DNA from: Gemmatimonadota bacterium | GTDB lineage: Bacteria; Gemmatimonadota; Gemmatimonadetes; Gemmatimonadales; GWC2-71-9 | Direction of reading: 5' to 3' | NCBI GenBank assembly: GCA_027294455.1 | Contig: JAPULZ010000196.1 | Location: 62,001 to 126,000, forward strand | DNA length: 64,000 nucleotides | Part shown: piece by piece, positions 17,863 to 27,284 of the stretch | Layout: each line of letters opens with the position of its first letter | How positions within the stretch are numbered: position 1 is the first letter of the stretch | The notes under the pieces: model-generated | Told to the model about the DNA's origin: nothing | Seen by the model: only the letters and a program-made list of their open reading frames with translations | The model's database searches: none | Translations under genes and position numbers: made by a program

Positions 17863-18084
17863 TCAGGACTCTTCCTTCGGTTTTCCGGCGACCTTCTCCC
17901 GCATTCTGCGCGCCGCATCGGGGTTGACGATCCTGAGAATCAGATAGAAAACGAAAACGATCGCGGCCAACGTCAGCAAGGTCCAGACCAGCGAAAACAC
18001 CAATCCCACGATGCCAAACGCGAGGTTGATGACGATGATACCGACCACGCCGATGACTGCATATCCTACAATTGTGCGAACCAT
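17863..18084 (-). CDS. Small two-helix membrane protein
   Basis: A 73-residue protein with two hydrophobic helices (about residues 4-28 and 30-52) and a basic, charged tail NPDAARRMREKVAGKPKEES. No family is recognised; such size and topology are common in envelope-stress or assembly accessory proteins. ATG 18084 is chosen because the hydrophobic segment begins immediately after it. The gene is monocistronic, with its own terminator, and is divergent from thiO. Confidence 0.75.
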   Translation of the reverse strand: MVRTIVGYAVIGVVGIIVINLAFGIVGLVFSLVWTLLTLAAIVFVFYLILRIVNPDAARRMREKVAGKPKEES

Positions 18085-18158
18085 GTGTTCCTCCACGCCG
18101 TACCGTTGGCCATCTCTACGAGTGTATGTTTCGGGCAGTTTCACGACTAAGTTAGGGC

Positions 18159-19268
18159 ATGGGACAGCCTGACGTAATCGTGGTCGGCGGAGGCCTCGTC
18201 GGAGCAGCGTGTGCACGTTTCCTCGCTCTCCGCAAGCTATCCGTGCATATCCTCGATAGCGGGGACGAGCCCGGCGCGGCCAGTCCGGCCGCGGCTGGCA
18301 TGTTGGCCCCGCTCGCCGAAACCGCCGCGGAGAACCCGCTCCTCCGGTTGCACGTGCGGGGACGCGACATGTATCACGCGCTCGCGCCCGATCTCAAAGA
18401 AGAAACAGGCATCGACATCGGCCTGTGGACCGAGGGGATTCTGCACGTTGCTCTCTCGCCGGACGAAGTGGGACGCCTCACCGACGAAATCGCCTGGCAA
18501 CGCCAGATGGGATTCAACGTGGACTGGCTGGCCCAGGACGATATACGCAACCGCTATCCCAGCATCTCCCCGGAGGCGCTCGGCGCCAAGCTGGCCCCGG
18601 AGGATGGCGCCCTGGAACCGGTGCCGCTGTTGAAGGCGTTCCTCGCCTCGGCGACGCGCCACGGCGCCAGTTTGACGCGGGGCGTGCGCGTGGAGGCACT
18701 GCTGACCGAGCATGGCCGGACGGTCGGCGTGCGCGCTGGAAGCGAGACCTTCACGGCGGGCGCCGTCGTGCTGGCGGCCGGTGCGTGGTCGGGACGGATC
18801 GGAGGACTTCCGCGGCCCCTGTCGGTGGAGCCGATCCGGGGACAGATGATCGCCGTCGACTGGCCCACCGACGAACCCCCCGCCATCGCGCTTGCGGGAT
18901 CGGGCTACGTGCTTCACCGCAACGGTGACGCGCTCGCCGGCACCACGATGGAGTACACCGGCTTCGAGACCTCGGTGACCCCCGAGGGAATGGCACAGGT
19001 CCGTCACGCCATGCGGAGCATCTACCCCACGCTGGAAGGCGCCACGGTGAAGCGAAGCTGGGCCGGATTGCGTCCGGGCACGCCCGACGGACAGCCCATC
19101 GTGGGCCGAGACGCCGAATCCGAAGGGTTGTGGTACGCCACCGGACACGGGAGAAACGGCGTCCTGCTCGCGGCGATTACCGGTGAGGTCATCGGCCAGC
19201 TGTTCGCCGGCGAGGCCGTGGAACACGACCTGAGTCCCATCGACCCGGGGCGGTACTGGCGCACCTGA
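18159..19268 (+). CDS. thiO: FAD-dependent glycine oxidase (ThiO-like)
   Basis: A 369-residue DAO-family flavoprotein. The FAD dinucleotide motif VVGGGLVGAACA is at the N-terminus. AASPAAAGMLAP, the GALEPVPLL segment and the C-terminal GLRPGTPDGQPIVGRD followed by GHGRNGVLLA are characteristic of ThiO. ThiO oxidises glycine to iminoglycine for thiazole synthesis. No other thiamin genes are nearby, so a general amino-acid oxidase role is possible. No ribosome site is seen; a TAAGTT hexamer ends 5 bases before the ATG. Confidence 0.82.
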   Translation: MGQPDVIVVGGGLVGAACARFLALRKLSVHILDSGDEPGAASPAAAGMLAPLAETAAENPLLRLHVRGRDMYHALAPDLKEETGIDIGLWTEGILHVALSPDEVGRLTDEIAWQRQMGFNVDWLAQDDIRNRYPSISPEALGAKLAPEDGALEPVPLLKAFLASATRHGASLTRGVRVEALLTEHGRTVGVRAGSETFTAGAVVLAAGAWSGRIGGLPRPLSVEPIRGQMIAVDWPTDEPPAIALAGSGYVLHRNGDALAGTTMEYTGFETSVTPEGMAQVRHAMRSIYPTLEGATVKRSWAGLRPGTPDGQPIVGRDAESEGLWYATGHGRNGVLLAAITGEVIGQLFAGEAVEHDLSPIDPGRYWRT

Positions 19269-19315
19269 TACGCCACGTGGCCTCGAACCCCAGGGGTCGC
19301 TATCTTTAGCAGGCT

Positions 19316-20203
19316 ATGGACTTGGTGCCACTCACGCGGTCGCCCGCGCGCAAGCCGGCGTGGCTCAAGGTTCGCGCTCCCGGCGGACCGAATTACGCGG
19401 AAATCCGCAATGTCATGCGTCGCCTCGACTTGCACACCGTGTGCGAAGAGGCGCGGTGCCCCAACGTGGGCGAGTGTTGGGAACATCGAGCCGCGACCTT
19501 CATGGTGCTGGGGGATACCTGCACGCGGAATTGCGCGTACTGCGCGGTGGCGCACGGCACGCCGGGGGAGTACGACCCGGCGGAACCGGCGCGCCTGGCC
19601 AAAGCCGTGGAGCAGATCGGCTTGCAGCATGTGGTCATCACCAGCGTCGATCGCGACGACTTGCCCAACGGTGGAGCCGAGATCTTCGCCGACTGCGTCA
19701 CCGAGATCCGCAAGCGACTTCCCGATACCACCGTCGAATTACTGATCCCCGACTTCAAGGGGAGCGAGGTCGCCCTGCGGATGGTGGTGGACGCAAGCCC
19801 CGACATTCTCAACCACAACCTGGAGACCGTTCAGCGGTTGTACCGCATGGCTCGTCCGGGCGGACAATACCTGCGGGCGCTTCAGCTGTTGCGCCGCGCC
19901 AAGCAGATGGACCCCGATCTCGTGACCAAATCGGGAATGATGTGCGGCCTGGGCGAGGAGTGGGACGAGCTCCTCGGCGCCATGCAGGATCTTCGCCGCC
20001 ACGACGTCGAGCTGCTGACGCTCGGCCAGTACCTCCGGCCGTCGGACGGTCACCTGCCGGTCGCCCGCTACTACACGCCGGCGGAATTCGACGAGCTGCG
20101 GCTTGCCGGGCTCGAGATGGGATTCCGCCACGTGGAATCCGGGCCTCTCGTTCGCTCGTCCTACCACGCGTGGGAGCAGGCAGCGCGGGTCGCACGGATT
20201 TGA
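19316..20203 (+). CDS. lipA: Lipoyl synthase
   Basis: A 295-residue radical-SAM enzyme that inserts two sulfurs into octanoyl groups on lipoyl domains. Both cluster motifs are present: the auxiliary cluster cysteines Cys43, Cys48, Cys54 and the radical-SAM CxxxCxxC at Cys69, Cys73, Cys76. RSSYHAWEQ near the C-terminus contains the conserved serine that ligates the auxiliary cluster. It leads the lipoylation-pyruvate dehydrogenase block; pdhA begins seven bases after its stop. A TATCTT hexamer ends 9 bases before the ATG. Confidence 0.97.
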   Translation: MDLVPLTRSPARKPAWLKVRAPGGPNYAEIRNVMRRLDLHTVCEEARCPNVGECWEHRAATFMVLGDTCTRNCAYCAVAHGTPGEYDPAEPARLAKAVEQIGLQHVVITSVDRDDLPNGGAEIFADCVTEIRKRLPDTTVELLIPDFKGSEVALRMVVDASPDILNHNLETVQRLYRMARPGGQYLRALQLLRRAKQMDPDLVTKSGMMCGLGEEWDELLGAMQDLRRHDVELLTLGQYLRPSDGHLPVARYYTPAEFDELRLAGLEMGFRHVESGPLVRSSYHAWEQAARVARI

Positions 20204-20210
20204 AGCTCGC

Positions 20211-21209
20211 ATGACACAGGTGCACACCAACGCCGGGCTCGACCCGACGCGCAAGGATTTCTACCGCCGCTTGCTGCGGGAGATGCTGCTGATTCGCCGA
20301 TTCGAGGAGAAAGCGGGAGAGGCGTACGCCCTAGGGCAGATCGGCGGCTTTTGTCATTTGTACATCGGCCAGGAGGCAGTGGCCGTCGGTTGCATCGGCG
20401 CACTCCGCGAAGACGACTACGTGACCGCGTCGTACCGGGAGCATGGACACGCGTTGACGCGGGGCATGTCGGCGCGCAGCGTCATGGCGGAGCTGTTCGG
20501 CAAGGCGACCGGATGTTCCAAGGGCAAGGGCGGGTCCATGCATCTCTTCGACGCCAAGCGCCGGTTCCTGGGTGGCCACGGTATCGTCGGCGGACAAATC
20601 CCCATCGCAGCGGGTGCCGCGTTTGCCATCAAGTATCGAGGTGGCGATCAGGTGTCCATGTGCTTCTTTGGTGAAGCAGCCGTCAACATCGGCGCGTTCC
20701 ATGAAACGCTCAACATGGCCTCGCTGTGGAAGCTGCCCGCCGTTTTCGTCGTCGAAAACAACCGATACGGCATGGGCACGGCCGTCGAACGCGCATCGGC
20801 AGTCGAGAACATCGCCTCACGCGCGCTGTCGTACGGCACGGAAGCGGAAGTCGTCGACGGCATGGACGTCGTGGCCGTGCATGACGCCGCGGTACGCGCG
20901 GTGGCCCGGGGTCGGGAGCAGAGCATGCCGACCCTGCTCAACGTGCTCACGTACCGGTTCGTGGGACACTCCATGTCCGATGCCAGTCACGGTACGTATC
21001 GGACGTTGGAGGAAGTCGAGGAGAACAAAAAGAACGATCCCATCGGCAAATTCTGCGGGCGCCTGGTCGACGAGGACTTGTTCAGCCACGAGGAGTTCGA
21101 GGCGATGGACCAGGACGTGATCGCCGAAGTGGAAGATTCCGTCGCTTTTGCCGAATCCAGCCCGGATCCCGATCCGGCCGAACTGTTCACCGCCGTCTAC
21201 CACGACTAG
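20211..21209 (+). CDS. pdhA: Pyruvate dehydrogenase E1 component, alpha subunit
   Basis: A 332-residue thiamin-diphosphate E1 alpha subunit. With PdhB it decarboxylates pyruvate and acylates the lipoyl arm of PdhC. SYREHGHALTRG, GGSMHLFD and the long block ETLNMASLWKLPAVFVVENN match PDH rather than branched-chain E1. The cofactor motif reads FFGEAAVNIG (residues 152-161) where most homologues have FGDGAANxG, so the metal-binding Asp is Glu155. RYRFVGHSMSD-type loop sequence is present. ATG 20211 is the start that follows lipA; pdhB begins one base after its stop. Confidence 0.94.
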   Translation: MTQVHTNAGLDPTRKDFYRRLLREMLLIRRFEEKAGEAYALGQIGGFCHLYIGQEAVAVGCIGALREDDYVTASYREHGHALTRGMSARSVMAELFGKATGCSKGKGGSMHLFDAKRRFLGGHGIVGGQIPIAAGAAFAIKYRGGDQVSMCFFGEAAVNIGAFHETLNMASLWKLPAVFVVENNRYGMGTAVERASAVENIASRALSYGTEAEVVDGMDVVAVHDAAVRAVARGREQSMPTLLNVLTYRFVGHSMSDASHGTYRTLEEVEENKKNDPIGKFCGRLVDEDLFSHEEFEAMDQDVIAEVEDSVAFAESSPDPDPAELFTAVYHD

Positions 21210-21210
21210 C

Positions 21211-22197
21211 ATGCCTGTCCTCACCTACCGCGACGCGTTGAATGAAGCCCTCTTCGAGGAGATGGAACGCGATGCCGATGTGTTCCTCATGGGCGAGGAG
21301 GTGGCCGAATACGCCGGCGCCTACAAGGTGAGCCGCGGGTTGTTGGAGAAATTCGGCCCCATGCGCGTGGTCGACACGCCCATCACCGAACTGGGGTTCA
21401 CGGGCATCGGCGTCGGTGCGGCGATGGTCGGACTGCGCCCCATCATCGAGTTCATGACGTTCAATTTCGCCCTGCTCGCCCTCGATCAGATCGTCAACAA
21501 TGCGGCCAAGGTGTCGTACATGTCCGGAGGCCAATTCAAGGTGCCGATCGTGTTTCGCGGCCCGAGCGGCGCTGCGTTGCAGTTGGCTGGGCAACACTCG
21601 CAGACGTTCGACTCGTGGTACGCCAACGTCCCGGGACTCAAGGTGGTGGCGCCTTCCACGCCGGCCGACGCCAAGGGACTGCTCAAGACGGCTATCCGGG
21701 ACAACAATCCGGTCGTGTTTTGCGAAGGGGAGATGCTCTACAACACGAAGGGCGAAGTGCCCGAGGGCGAACACCTCGTCCCGCTGGGCGAGGCCGACGT
21801 CAAACGCGGTGGCACCGACGTCACCATCATCTGCTACGGGAGGACCCTCAAGCCCGCGCTCAAGGCGGCAGACACCCTCCACGCCGATTCCGGTATTTCG
21901 GCGGAAGTCATCGACCTGCGGTCGATCCGCCCGCTCGACACCGCGACGCTCATCAAGAGCGTCGCGAAGACAAACCGGTGCGTGATCGTGGAGGAGGGGT
22001 GGCCGTACAGCAGTGTGGGCTCGCAGATCGTGGACATGATCCAGCGTGAAGCATTCGACGACCTCGACGCACCGCTCCTACGCGTGACGGGAGCAGACGT
22101 GCCGATGCCCTACAACAAGCATCTGGAGCGCCGGGCCAAGCCGAGTGTCGAGGCCGTGATCGACGCAGTGAAGCAAGTGACCTACAAGGCGCCTTAA
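21211..22197 (+). CDS. pdhB: Pyruvate dehydrogenase E1 component, beta subunit
   Basis: A 328-residue E1 beta subunit. It carries GEEVAEYAGAYKVSRGL, DTPITELGFTGIGVGAAM and FDSWYANVPGLKVVAPSTPADAKGLL, all typical of PDH beta. The C-terminal transketolase-like domain ends with VEEGWPYSSVGSQI and the PYNKHLE motif. It forms the alpha2-beta2 E1 with PdhA. ATG 21211 sits one base after the pdhA stop; the open frame upstream overlaps pdhA and is ignored. Confidence 0.96.
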   Translation: MPVLTYRDALNEALFEEMERDADVFLMGEEVAEYAGAYKVSRGLLEKFGPMRVVDTPITELGFTGIGVGAAMVGLRPIIEFMTFNFALLALDQIVNNAAKVSYMSGGQFKVPIVFRGPSGAALQLAGQHSQTFDSWYANVPGLKVVAPSTPADAKGLLKTAIRDNNPVVFCEGEMLYNTKGEVPEGEHLVPLGEADVKRGGTDVTIICYGRTLKPALKAADTLHADSGISAEVIDLRSIRPLDTATLIKSVAKTNRCVIVEEGWPYSSVGSQIVDMIQREAFDDLDAPLLRVTGADVPMPYNKHLERRAKPSVEAVIDAVKQVTYKAP

Positions 22198-22212
22198 CCG
22201 ACAAGCACAGCC

Positions 22213-23400
22213 ATGGCAACGAAGGTCGTAATGGAAGCCCTTTCCCCGACGATGGAGGAAGGGCAAGTCACCAAGTGGCTCAAGGGCGAGGGGGACCAGG
22301 TGGCCTCCGGCGATACCCTGGCGGAGGTCGAGACCGACAAGGCCATCATGGAACTGGTGGCGCGGGGGGACGGCGTGCTGCGCAAGATCGTCGTACCGGA
22401 AGGCAAGACCGTCGACGTCGGAAGTCTGGTGGCCGTCATTGCCGCATCCGACGAGGACATCTCGGCGATGCTCGGGGACACCGCGGCGGTGGCGGAGGCC
22501 GGATCCCCGAACGGGGCAGGGACACCGGCTGCAACCACCATCGCGCGGGAGCCGATCGCTACCGGCCACCTCAAGGCCTCGCCCGTCGCCCGCCGTATCG
22601 CCTCGGAGCGCGGCGTCGACCTCACGACGGTACACGGCTCCGGACCGGGCGGTCGCATCATCAAGCAGGACGTCGAGACCGCCGTGGCTCGGCCGGCGGC
22701 GGCACCGCTGGGCATCGGGGGATTCGAGGACGTCCCGCTCACACAGATGCGCAAGACCATCGCCAGACGCCTCGGCCAATCAATCGGGCCGGTGCCGCAT
22801 TTTTTCCTGACGTCCGAGATCGACATGGAGGCGACCGTCGCGTCCCGCGCCGCCCTGAACGCCTTGGAGGACGGACCGCGGATTTCGTTCAACGACATCC
22901 TGTTGAAGGCCGTCGCGTCCGCACTGATGCAACACCGCGACTGCAACGCCTGGTGGCAGGACGATTACGTGCGCTACTTCAACGAAGTACATCTGGGCGT
23001 CGCGGTCGCCATCGACGGCGGCCTCATTACCCCGGTGATCCGCAACGCGCACACGAAGACGCTCCGCCAGATCGCCACCGAGGTGCGGGACCTCGCCGGC
23101 CGAGCCCGGGAGAAGCGGCTGAAGCCGGAAGAGTACACCGGCAGCACGTTTTCGGTGTCGAATCTTGGCATGTTCGACATCGATCAGTTCACCGGCGTGA
23201 TCAACCCTCCCGAAGCCGCGCTCCTGGCCGTCGGGTCCATCGTCGAAAAACCCGTGGTCCAGGAGGGTCAGGTGATGGCCCGAAAGCGCATGCGGGTGAC
23301 CATGAGTTGCGATCACCGTGTCATTGACGGAGCGACCGGGGCGCGCTTCCTGCAGACCCTGCGCCGGATGCTCGAAAACCCGTTGGCGATGGTCTGGTAA
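22213..23400 (+). CDS. pdhC: Dihydrolipoamide acetyltransferase (PDH E2)
   Basis: A 395-residue E2 with one N-terminal lipoyl domain (modified Lys43 in ETDKAIMEL), an Ala/Pro-poor linker, a peripheral-subunit-binding domain (ASPVARRIASERGVDLTTVHGSGPGGRI) and the catalytic acyltransferase core ending in the active-site motif CDHRVIDGA. It forms the core of the PDH complex and transfers acetyl to CoA. A single lipoyl domain is usual for this subclass. It is preceded by pdhB and followed by lpd. Confidence 0.96.
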   Translation: MATKVVMEALSPTMEEGQVTKWLKGEGDQVASGDTLAEVETDKAIMELVARGDGVLRKIVVPEGKTVDVGSLVAVIAASDEDISAMLGDTAAVAEAGSPNGAGTPAATTIAREPIATGHLKASPVARRIASERGVDLTTVHGSGPGGRIIKQDVETAVARPAAAPLGIGGFEDVPLTQMRKTIARRLGQSIGPVPHFFLTSEIDMEATVASRAALNALEDGPRISFNDILLKAVASALMQHRDCNAWWQDDYVRYFNEVHLGVAVAIDGGLITPVIRNAHTKTLRQIATEVRDLAGRAREKRLKPEEYTGSTFSVSNLGMFDIDQFTGVINPPEAALLAVGSIVEKPVVQEGQVMARKRMRVTMSCDHRVIDGATGARFLQTLRRMLENPLAMVW

Positions 23401-23446
23401 AAGGTATCCGGTCCGCCGTCGACCCCGAATCAGCGAGGATAGATCA

Positions 23447-24841
23447 GTGGCCAACAGTTTCGACGTCATCATCGTCGGCGGGGGACCCGCCGGATATGTG
23501 TGTGCGATCAGGTGCGCCCAACTCGGCCTCAATACTGCCGTCGTCGAACGCGACAAACTCGGCGGCGTGTGCGTCAACGTCGGTTGCATCCCGAGCAAGG
23601 CATTGCTGAGTAGCGCCCACCTCGCCAACTCGATTCGACACGACGCCAAGCGATTCGGCATCCGCGTCGGCGATGTGACCCTCGATTTTGCCGCCGCGGT
23701 CAGGCATTCACGCCAAGTGAGCGAACAGAACTCCAAAGGCGTGGGCTTCTTGATGAAGAAGAACAAGATCACCGTGATATTCGGCACCGGGGCGCTCAAG
23801 GCCGGCAAGCAAGTCGAAGTCGACGGCAAGACGTACTCCGCGACCAAGGGCGTGATCATTGCGACGGGAACCCGCGTGAAAGGCATTCCCCAGGTCGGCC
23901 TCGACATCAACAAGACCACGGTCATCTCATCCGACGAGGCGCTATTTCTCGAGGCATCGCCCGCATCCCTGGCCATTATCGGGGCCGGCGCGGTGGGAAT
24001 GGAGTTCGCCGATATCTTCAATGCGTTCGGATCGAAAGTCACCGTGATCGAGGCCCTGCCGCGGGCCCTGCCGAACGAAGACGCCGAATCGTCCGACGCC
24101 ATCGCCAGGAGCCTCAAGAAGCGCAAGATCACGATCCTGGCCGGCGCCACCGTCAAGAGCGCCAAGGTTGCGCCGCAGAGCGTCACCCTCCAGATCGAAG
24201 CCGGTGGCGGCACCGAAACCGTGAAGGCCGACGTGGTGCTCATGGCGGCGGGACGAGCGGTGAACAACGAGAAGCTCGGCCTGGAAGGGGTGGGCATCAA
24301 ACTCACCGACGGGGGGTTCGTGCAGGTGGATGCGAACCTGCAAACGTCGGTCGAGGGGTACTACTGCATCGGCGACATTGCCGGCCCGCCGATGCTCGCG
24401 CACAAGGGAAGTCGCGAGGGAACGTTCGTGGCGGAGGTGCTGGCGGGGCACCACCCGACGCCGATCAAGTACGACAACGTTCCGCGTGTGACCTACTGTC
24501 ATCCCGAGGTGGCCAGCATCGGCCTCACGGAGGAGCAGTGCAAGGAGCAACAGCTCGACTTTCAGGTAGGGCGGTTCCCGTTCACCGCCAACGGGCGCGC
24601 GCGCGCGGCGGCAGACACCGACGGTTTCGTCAAGATCATTCGCGACAAGCGGTACGGCGAGATTCTCGGCGCCCACATCGTGGGCGCGAACGCCAGCGAG
24701 CTCATTCACGAGCTCACCGTGGCTCGCGAGAATGAATACACGGTCGAGGAAGTCGAGTTGGCCGTCCACGCCCATCCCACGTTTTCGGAGGCGGTAGCCG
24801 AGGCGGCGCTGGACTCCTTGGGACGGGTCATCCACACCTGA
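23447..24841 (+). CDS. lpdA: Dihydrolipoamide dehydrogenase
   Basis: A 464-residue flavoprotein disulfide reductase (E3) that reoxidises dihydrolipoyl groups using NAD. FAD motif IIVGGGPAGYVCA, the redox pair Cys42 and Cys47 in GGVCVNVGCIPS, the NAD-binding AIIGAGAVGMEFA and the C-terminal HAHPTFSE catalytic dyad region are all intact. It can serve both PDH and the glycine cleavage system. GTG 23447 is chosen since the FAD fold starts a few residues later; the open frame before it overlaps pdhC. Confidence 0.96.
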   Translation: MANSFDVIIVGGGPAGYVCAIRCAQLGLNTAVVERDKLGGVCVNVGCIPSKALLSSAHLANSIRHDAKRFGIRVGDVTLDFAAAVRHSRQVSEQNSKGVGFLMKKNKITVIFGTGALKAGKQVEVDGKTYSATKGVIIATGTRVKGIPQVGLDINKTTVISSDEALFLEASPASLAIIGAGAVGMEFADIFNAFGSKVTVIEALPRALPNEDAESSDAIARSLKKRKITILAGATVKSAKVAPQSVTLQIEAGGGTETVKADVVLMAAGRAVNNEKLGLEGVGIKLTDGGFVQVDANLQTSVEGYYCIGDIAGPPMLAHKGSREGTFVAEVLAGHHPTPIKYDNVPRVTYCHPEVASIGLTEEQCKEQQLDFQVGRFPFTANGRARAAADTDGFVKIIRDKRYGEILGAHIVGANASELIHELTVARENEYTVEEVELAVHAHPTFSEAVAEAALDSLGRVIHT

Positions 24842-24843
24842 GT

Positions 24844-25245
24844 GTGAGCTCGCACGACCCCATCGGCGTCGCGCTGGCCAGCGTCGGCGCCGGGGCGGCC
24901 ACCGGGGCATCCGTCGTGACGGCGAGTCTCTTGATCTTTCGAATCGTCCAGGCCGGCACCGCCGCGCCGAGTCCCGACCAACAATTCTTGCTGATCAGCG
25001 GTGGTTTGATGGGAGGTCTCATCGCGGCCGTCGTCACCGCGTTGGTGCTCACCCACACATTGCCCGACTTGTGGCGGCGCGCCGTGACCGCCGGCCTCGC
25101 GGTGTTCGGCACCGCACTGCTCACCGTCGGCGCCGCGCCCGCCGACATTCTCGGCGGCGTGGTCGGGCTCGCCATCTACGTCGCACTCCTTCTCGGCGGC
25201 GCGATGTACGCGCGCCGCCGCGTGCGGATGGCGGCAAGCCCGTGA
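24844..25245 (+). CDS. Four-helix integral membrane protein of unknown function
   Basis: A 133-residue protein with four predicted membrane helices and short loops, ending in the basic ARRRVRM. It starts with GTG two bases after lpd and its stop overlaps lipB by four bases, so it is clearly part of the lipoylation/PDH operon. No family is recognised. Its location between E3 and the octanoyltransferase could mean a link to membrane anchoring or transport of a related metabolite, but nothing in the sequence shows this. Confidence 0.75.
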   Translation: MSSHDPIGVALASVGAGAATGASVVTASLLIFRIVQAGTAAPSPDQQFLLISGGLMGGLIAAVVTALVLTHTLPDLWRRAVTAGLAVFGTALLTVGAAPADILGGVVGLAIYVALLLGGAMYARRRVRMAASP

Positions 25246-25940
25246 GCGGCGATCTCGCGGTCGTGGGTCTGGGACGCATGGCCTACGAGGACGCCCTCGA
25301 GGTACAGCGTGGCCTCGCCCGGGCCCGCATCGACAAGGCCATCGAACGCGACCTGCTCCTCCTGGTAGAGCATCCTCCCGTCATCACCACGGGCCGGTCG
25401 TTCCAGGCAAAACACCTGCCGGCGACGCCCGATCAACTCGCGGCACGCGCCGTCGCGCTGTTCGACGTCGAGCGGGGCGGCGACGTGACGTTTCACGGAC
25501 CGGGGCAACTGGTGGGATATCCGATCTACGACCTCGCCGAACACAAGCGCGACCTGCACTGGTTCCTTCGCCAAATCGAGGCGTGCCTCATCCAGGCCGT
25601 GGCGAGCGTCGGCATCGTCGGGACACGCCGCGAAGGGCTGACCGGCGTATGGGTGGACGACCGCAAGATCGCGAGCATCGGCATTCACGTGAAGCAATGG
25701 GTCACGTGGCACGGCTTCGCCCTGAACGTGGCCACGGATCTGTCATATTATGATCTCATCGTCCCGTGCGGCATCGATGGCGTGATCATGACGAGCATGC
25801 AAAAGGAGTTGGACGAACGCGCGCCGCGCGATTTGTGGGGCCGGGCCCTCGACGAGGTCATGCTGGCGTTCGCGGAGACCTTCGGCCAGACACCGCAGGC
25901 CACCACGCTCAAAGACGTCGAGGCGCTACTCGCCCATTAG
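25242..25940 (+). CDS. lipB: Lipoyl(octanoyl) transferase
   Basis: A 232-residue enzyme that moves octanoyl from acyl carrier protein to lipoyl-domain lysines. LipB hallmarks are RGGDVTFHGPGQLVGYPI, the catalytic lysine Lys142 in DRKIASIGIHVK and the acyl-accepting Cys176 in IVPCGI. It uses GTG 25242, overlapping the upstream stop (GTGA). Its 3' end overlaps the end of the convergent M20 peptidase gene by 15 bases. Confidence 0.96.
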   Translation: MSGDLAVVGLGRMAYEDALEVQRGLARARIDKAIERDLLLLVEHPPVITTGRSFQAKHLPATPDQLAARAVALFDVERGGDVTFHGPGQLVGYPIYDLAEHKRDLHWFLRQIEACLIQAVASVGIVGTRREGLTGVWVDDRKIASIGIHVKQWVTWHGFALNVATDLSYYDLIVPCGIDGVIMTSMQKELDERAPRDLWGRALDEVMLAFAETFGQTPQATTLKDVEALLAH

Positions 25941-27284
25941 CTGGAAGAACCGCCCGAATACCCGGACGCCCTTCCAAAACTGCTCCAGCGAGATCTTCTC
26001 GTTGGGCGCGTGAAGGCGGTCGTCGGGCAGGCCGATGCCGGTCAGAATGACCGGAGCTTTCTTCACACCGAGTGCGGGAACGATGGGGATGGACCCCCCC
26101 GACCGAATGGGCACGGCTTCGCGTCCTTCCACCTCCCGGAACGCCTGGCGGATGCGATCGAACGGCGGCGCCGTCACGTCCGCCAGGACCGGATCGGCGC
26201 CGTGGATGAAATCCACGGACACGTGGGCGTAGGATGGCGCCAGTTCCTTCACCCGCCGGCGAAGCAGGGTCTCGACCTTTTTCGCCTTTTGATTCGGCAC
26301 CAGCCGCAAACTCACCTTGGCGCCGGCCACGGCCGGGATCACGGTCTTCGCACCCGGTGCCGTAAACCCCCCCGAAATACCGTGAATCTCCAACGTCGGC
26401 AGCGCCCACGTGCGTTCCAGGGGCGGGTACTGGGTGAGACCGGTCAGCGCCTTGGCCCCCACCTCGGTCTTCATGTACCGCCGCTCGTTGAAGGGGAGGC
26501 GTTTCCATGCGTCGCGCTCCACCTTCGGCGGCCGTTGCACCATGTCGTACAACCCCGGTATTCGGATCCGCCCGTTGGAGGACTTCAGCCCCGCAAGAAT
26601 ACCCACGAGCGTTTCGTGGGCGTTGGGGGCCACCCCACCGTACAAACCGGAATGCAGATCGCCCTCCAACGTGCGCACGGTGATATCGCAGTAGCACATC
26701 CCTCGCAACGCCGTGTAGATGGCCGGCCACCCCGGCGCATAGTACGGCATGTCGGCGACCAACACCGCATCCGCCGCCACGCGCTCGGGGTCCCGCTGCA
26801 GCAGCTCAGTGAGCACCTCGCCGCCTGACTCTTCCTGGCCTTCCACGAGGAATCGCACATTCACGGGCGGCCGACCCGTTCCCATGACCGCCTCGAACGC
26901 CTTGACGATGGCAAACACCTGGCCTTTGTCGTCGGTGGCACCTCGGGCAAAGAGGTTGCCGTCTCGTACGGTGGGTTCGAACGGCGGCGAATCCCACAGC
27001 TCGAGCGGGTCCGGCGGCTGCACGTCGTAGTGACCATAGACGAGGATGGTGGGCTTGCCGGGCACCGTGGGACCCTCGGCCCACACGACGGGATGTGTGT
27101 CGTTCGCGAGCAATTCGACCCGCTCGCACCCCACACTCTTCAGGTGGTCGGCGACCCAACGGGCCGCGGCGCGGCAGTCGTCGTTGTGATCGGGAGAGGT
27201 GGAGATACTCGGAATCCGCAAGAACGCGCAGAGCTCCTCCAACACATCGGCGCTGCGCTCGTTGATGAACTTGTCGATAGTCAT
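25926..27284 (-). CDS. M20-family metallopeptidase (dipeptidase)
   Basis: A 452-residue di-zinc peptidase. The metal motifs are YGHYDVQPPDPLELW, ARGATDDKGQ, the catalytic EGQEESGG, and VADMP; a dimerisation/lid domain (about 185-345) is inserted between the halves. This is the PepV/CNDP-like dipeptidase branch rather than the deacylase branch. No signal peptide, so it is probably cytoplasmic. ATG 27284 starts just before the conserved IDKFINERSADVLEEL. It is convergent with lipB. Confidence 0.93.
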   Translation of the reverse strand: MTIDKFINERSADVLEELCAFLRIPSISTSPDHNDDCRAAARWVADHLKSVGCERVELLANDTHPVVWAEGPTVPGKPTILVYGHYDVQPPDPLELWDSPPFEPTVRDGNLFARGATDDKGQVFAIVKAFEAVMGTGRPPVNVRFLVEGQEESGGEVLTELLQRDPERVAADAVLVADMPYYAPGWPAIYTALRGMCYCDITVRTLEGDLHSGLYGGVAPNAHETLVGILAGLKSSNGRIRIPGLYDMVQRPPKVERDAWKRLPFNERRYMKTEVGAKALTGLTQYPPLERTWALPTLEIHGISGGFTAPGAKTVIPAVAGAKVSLRLVPNQKAKKVETLLRRRVKELAPSYAHVSVDFIHGADPVLADVTAPPFDRIRQAFREVEGREAVPIRSGGSIPIVPALGVKKAPVILTGIGLPDDRLHAPNEKISLEQFWKGVRVFGRFFQLMGE

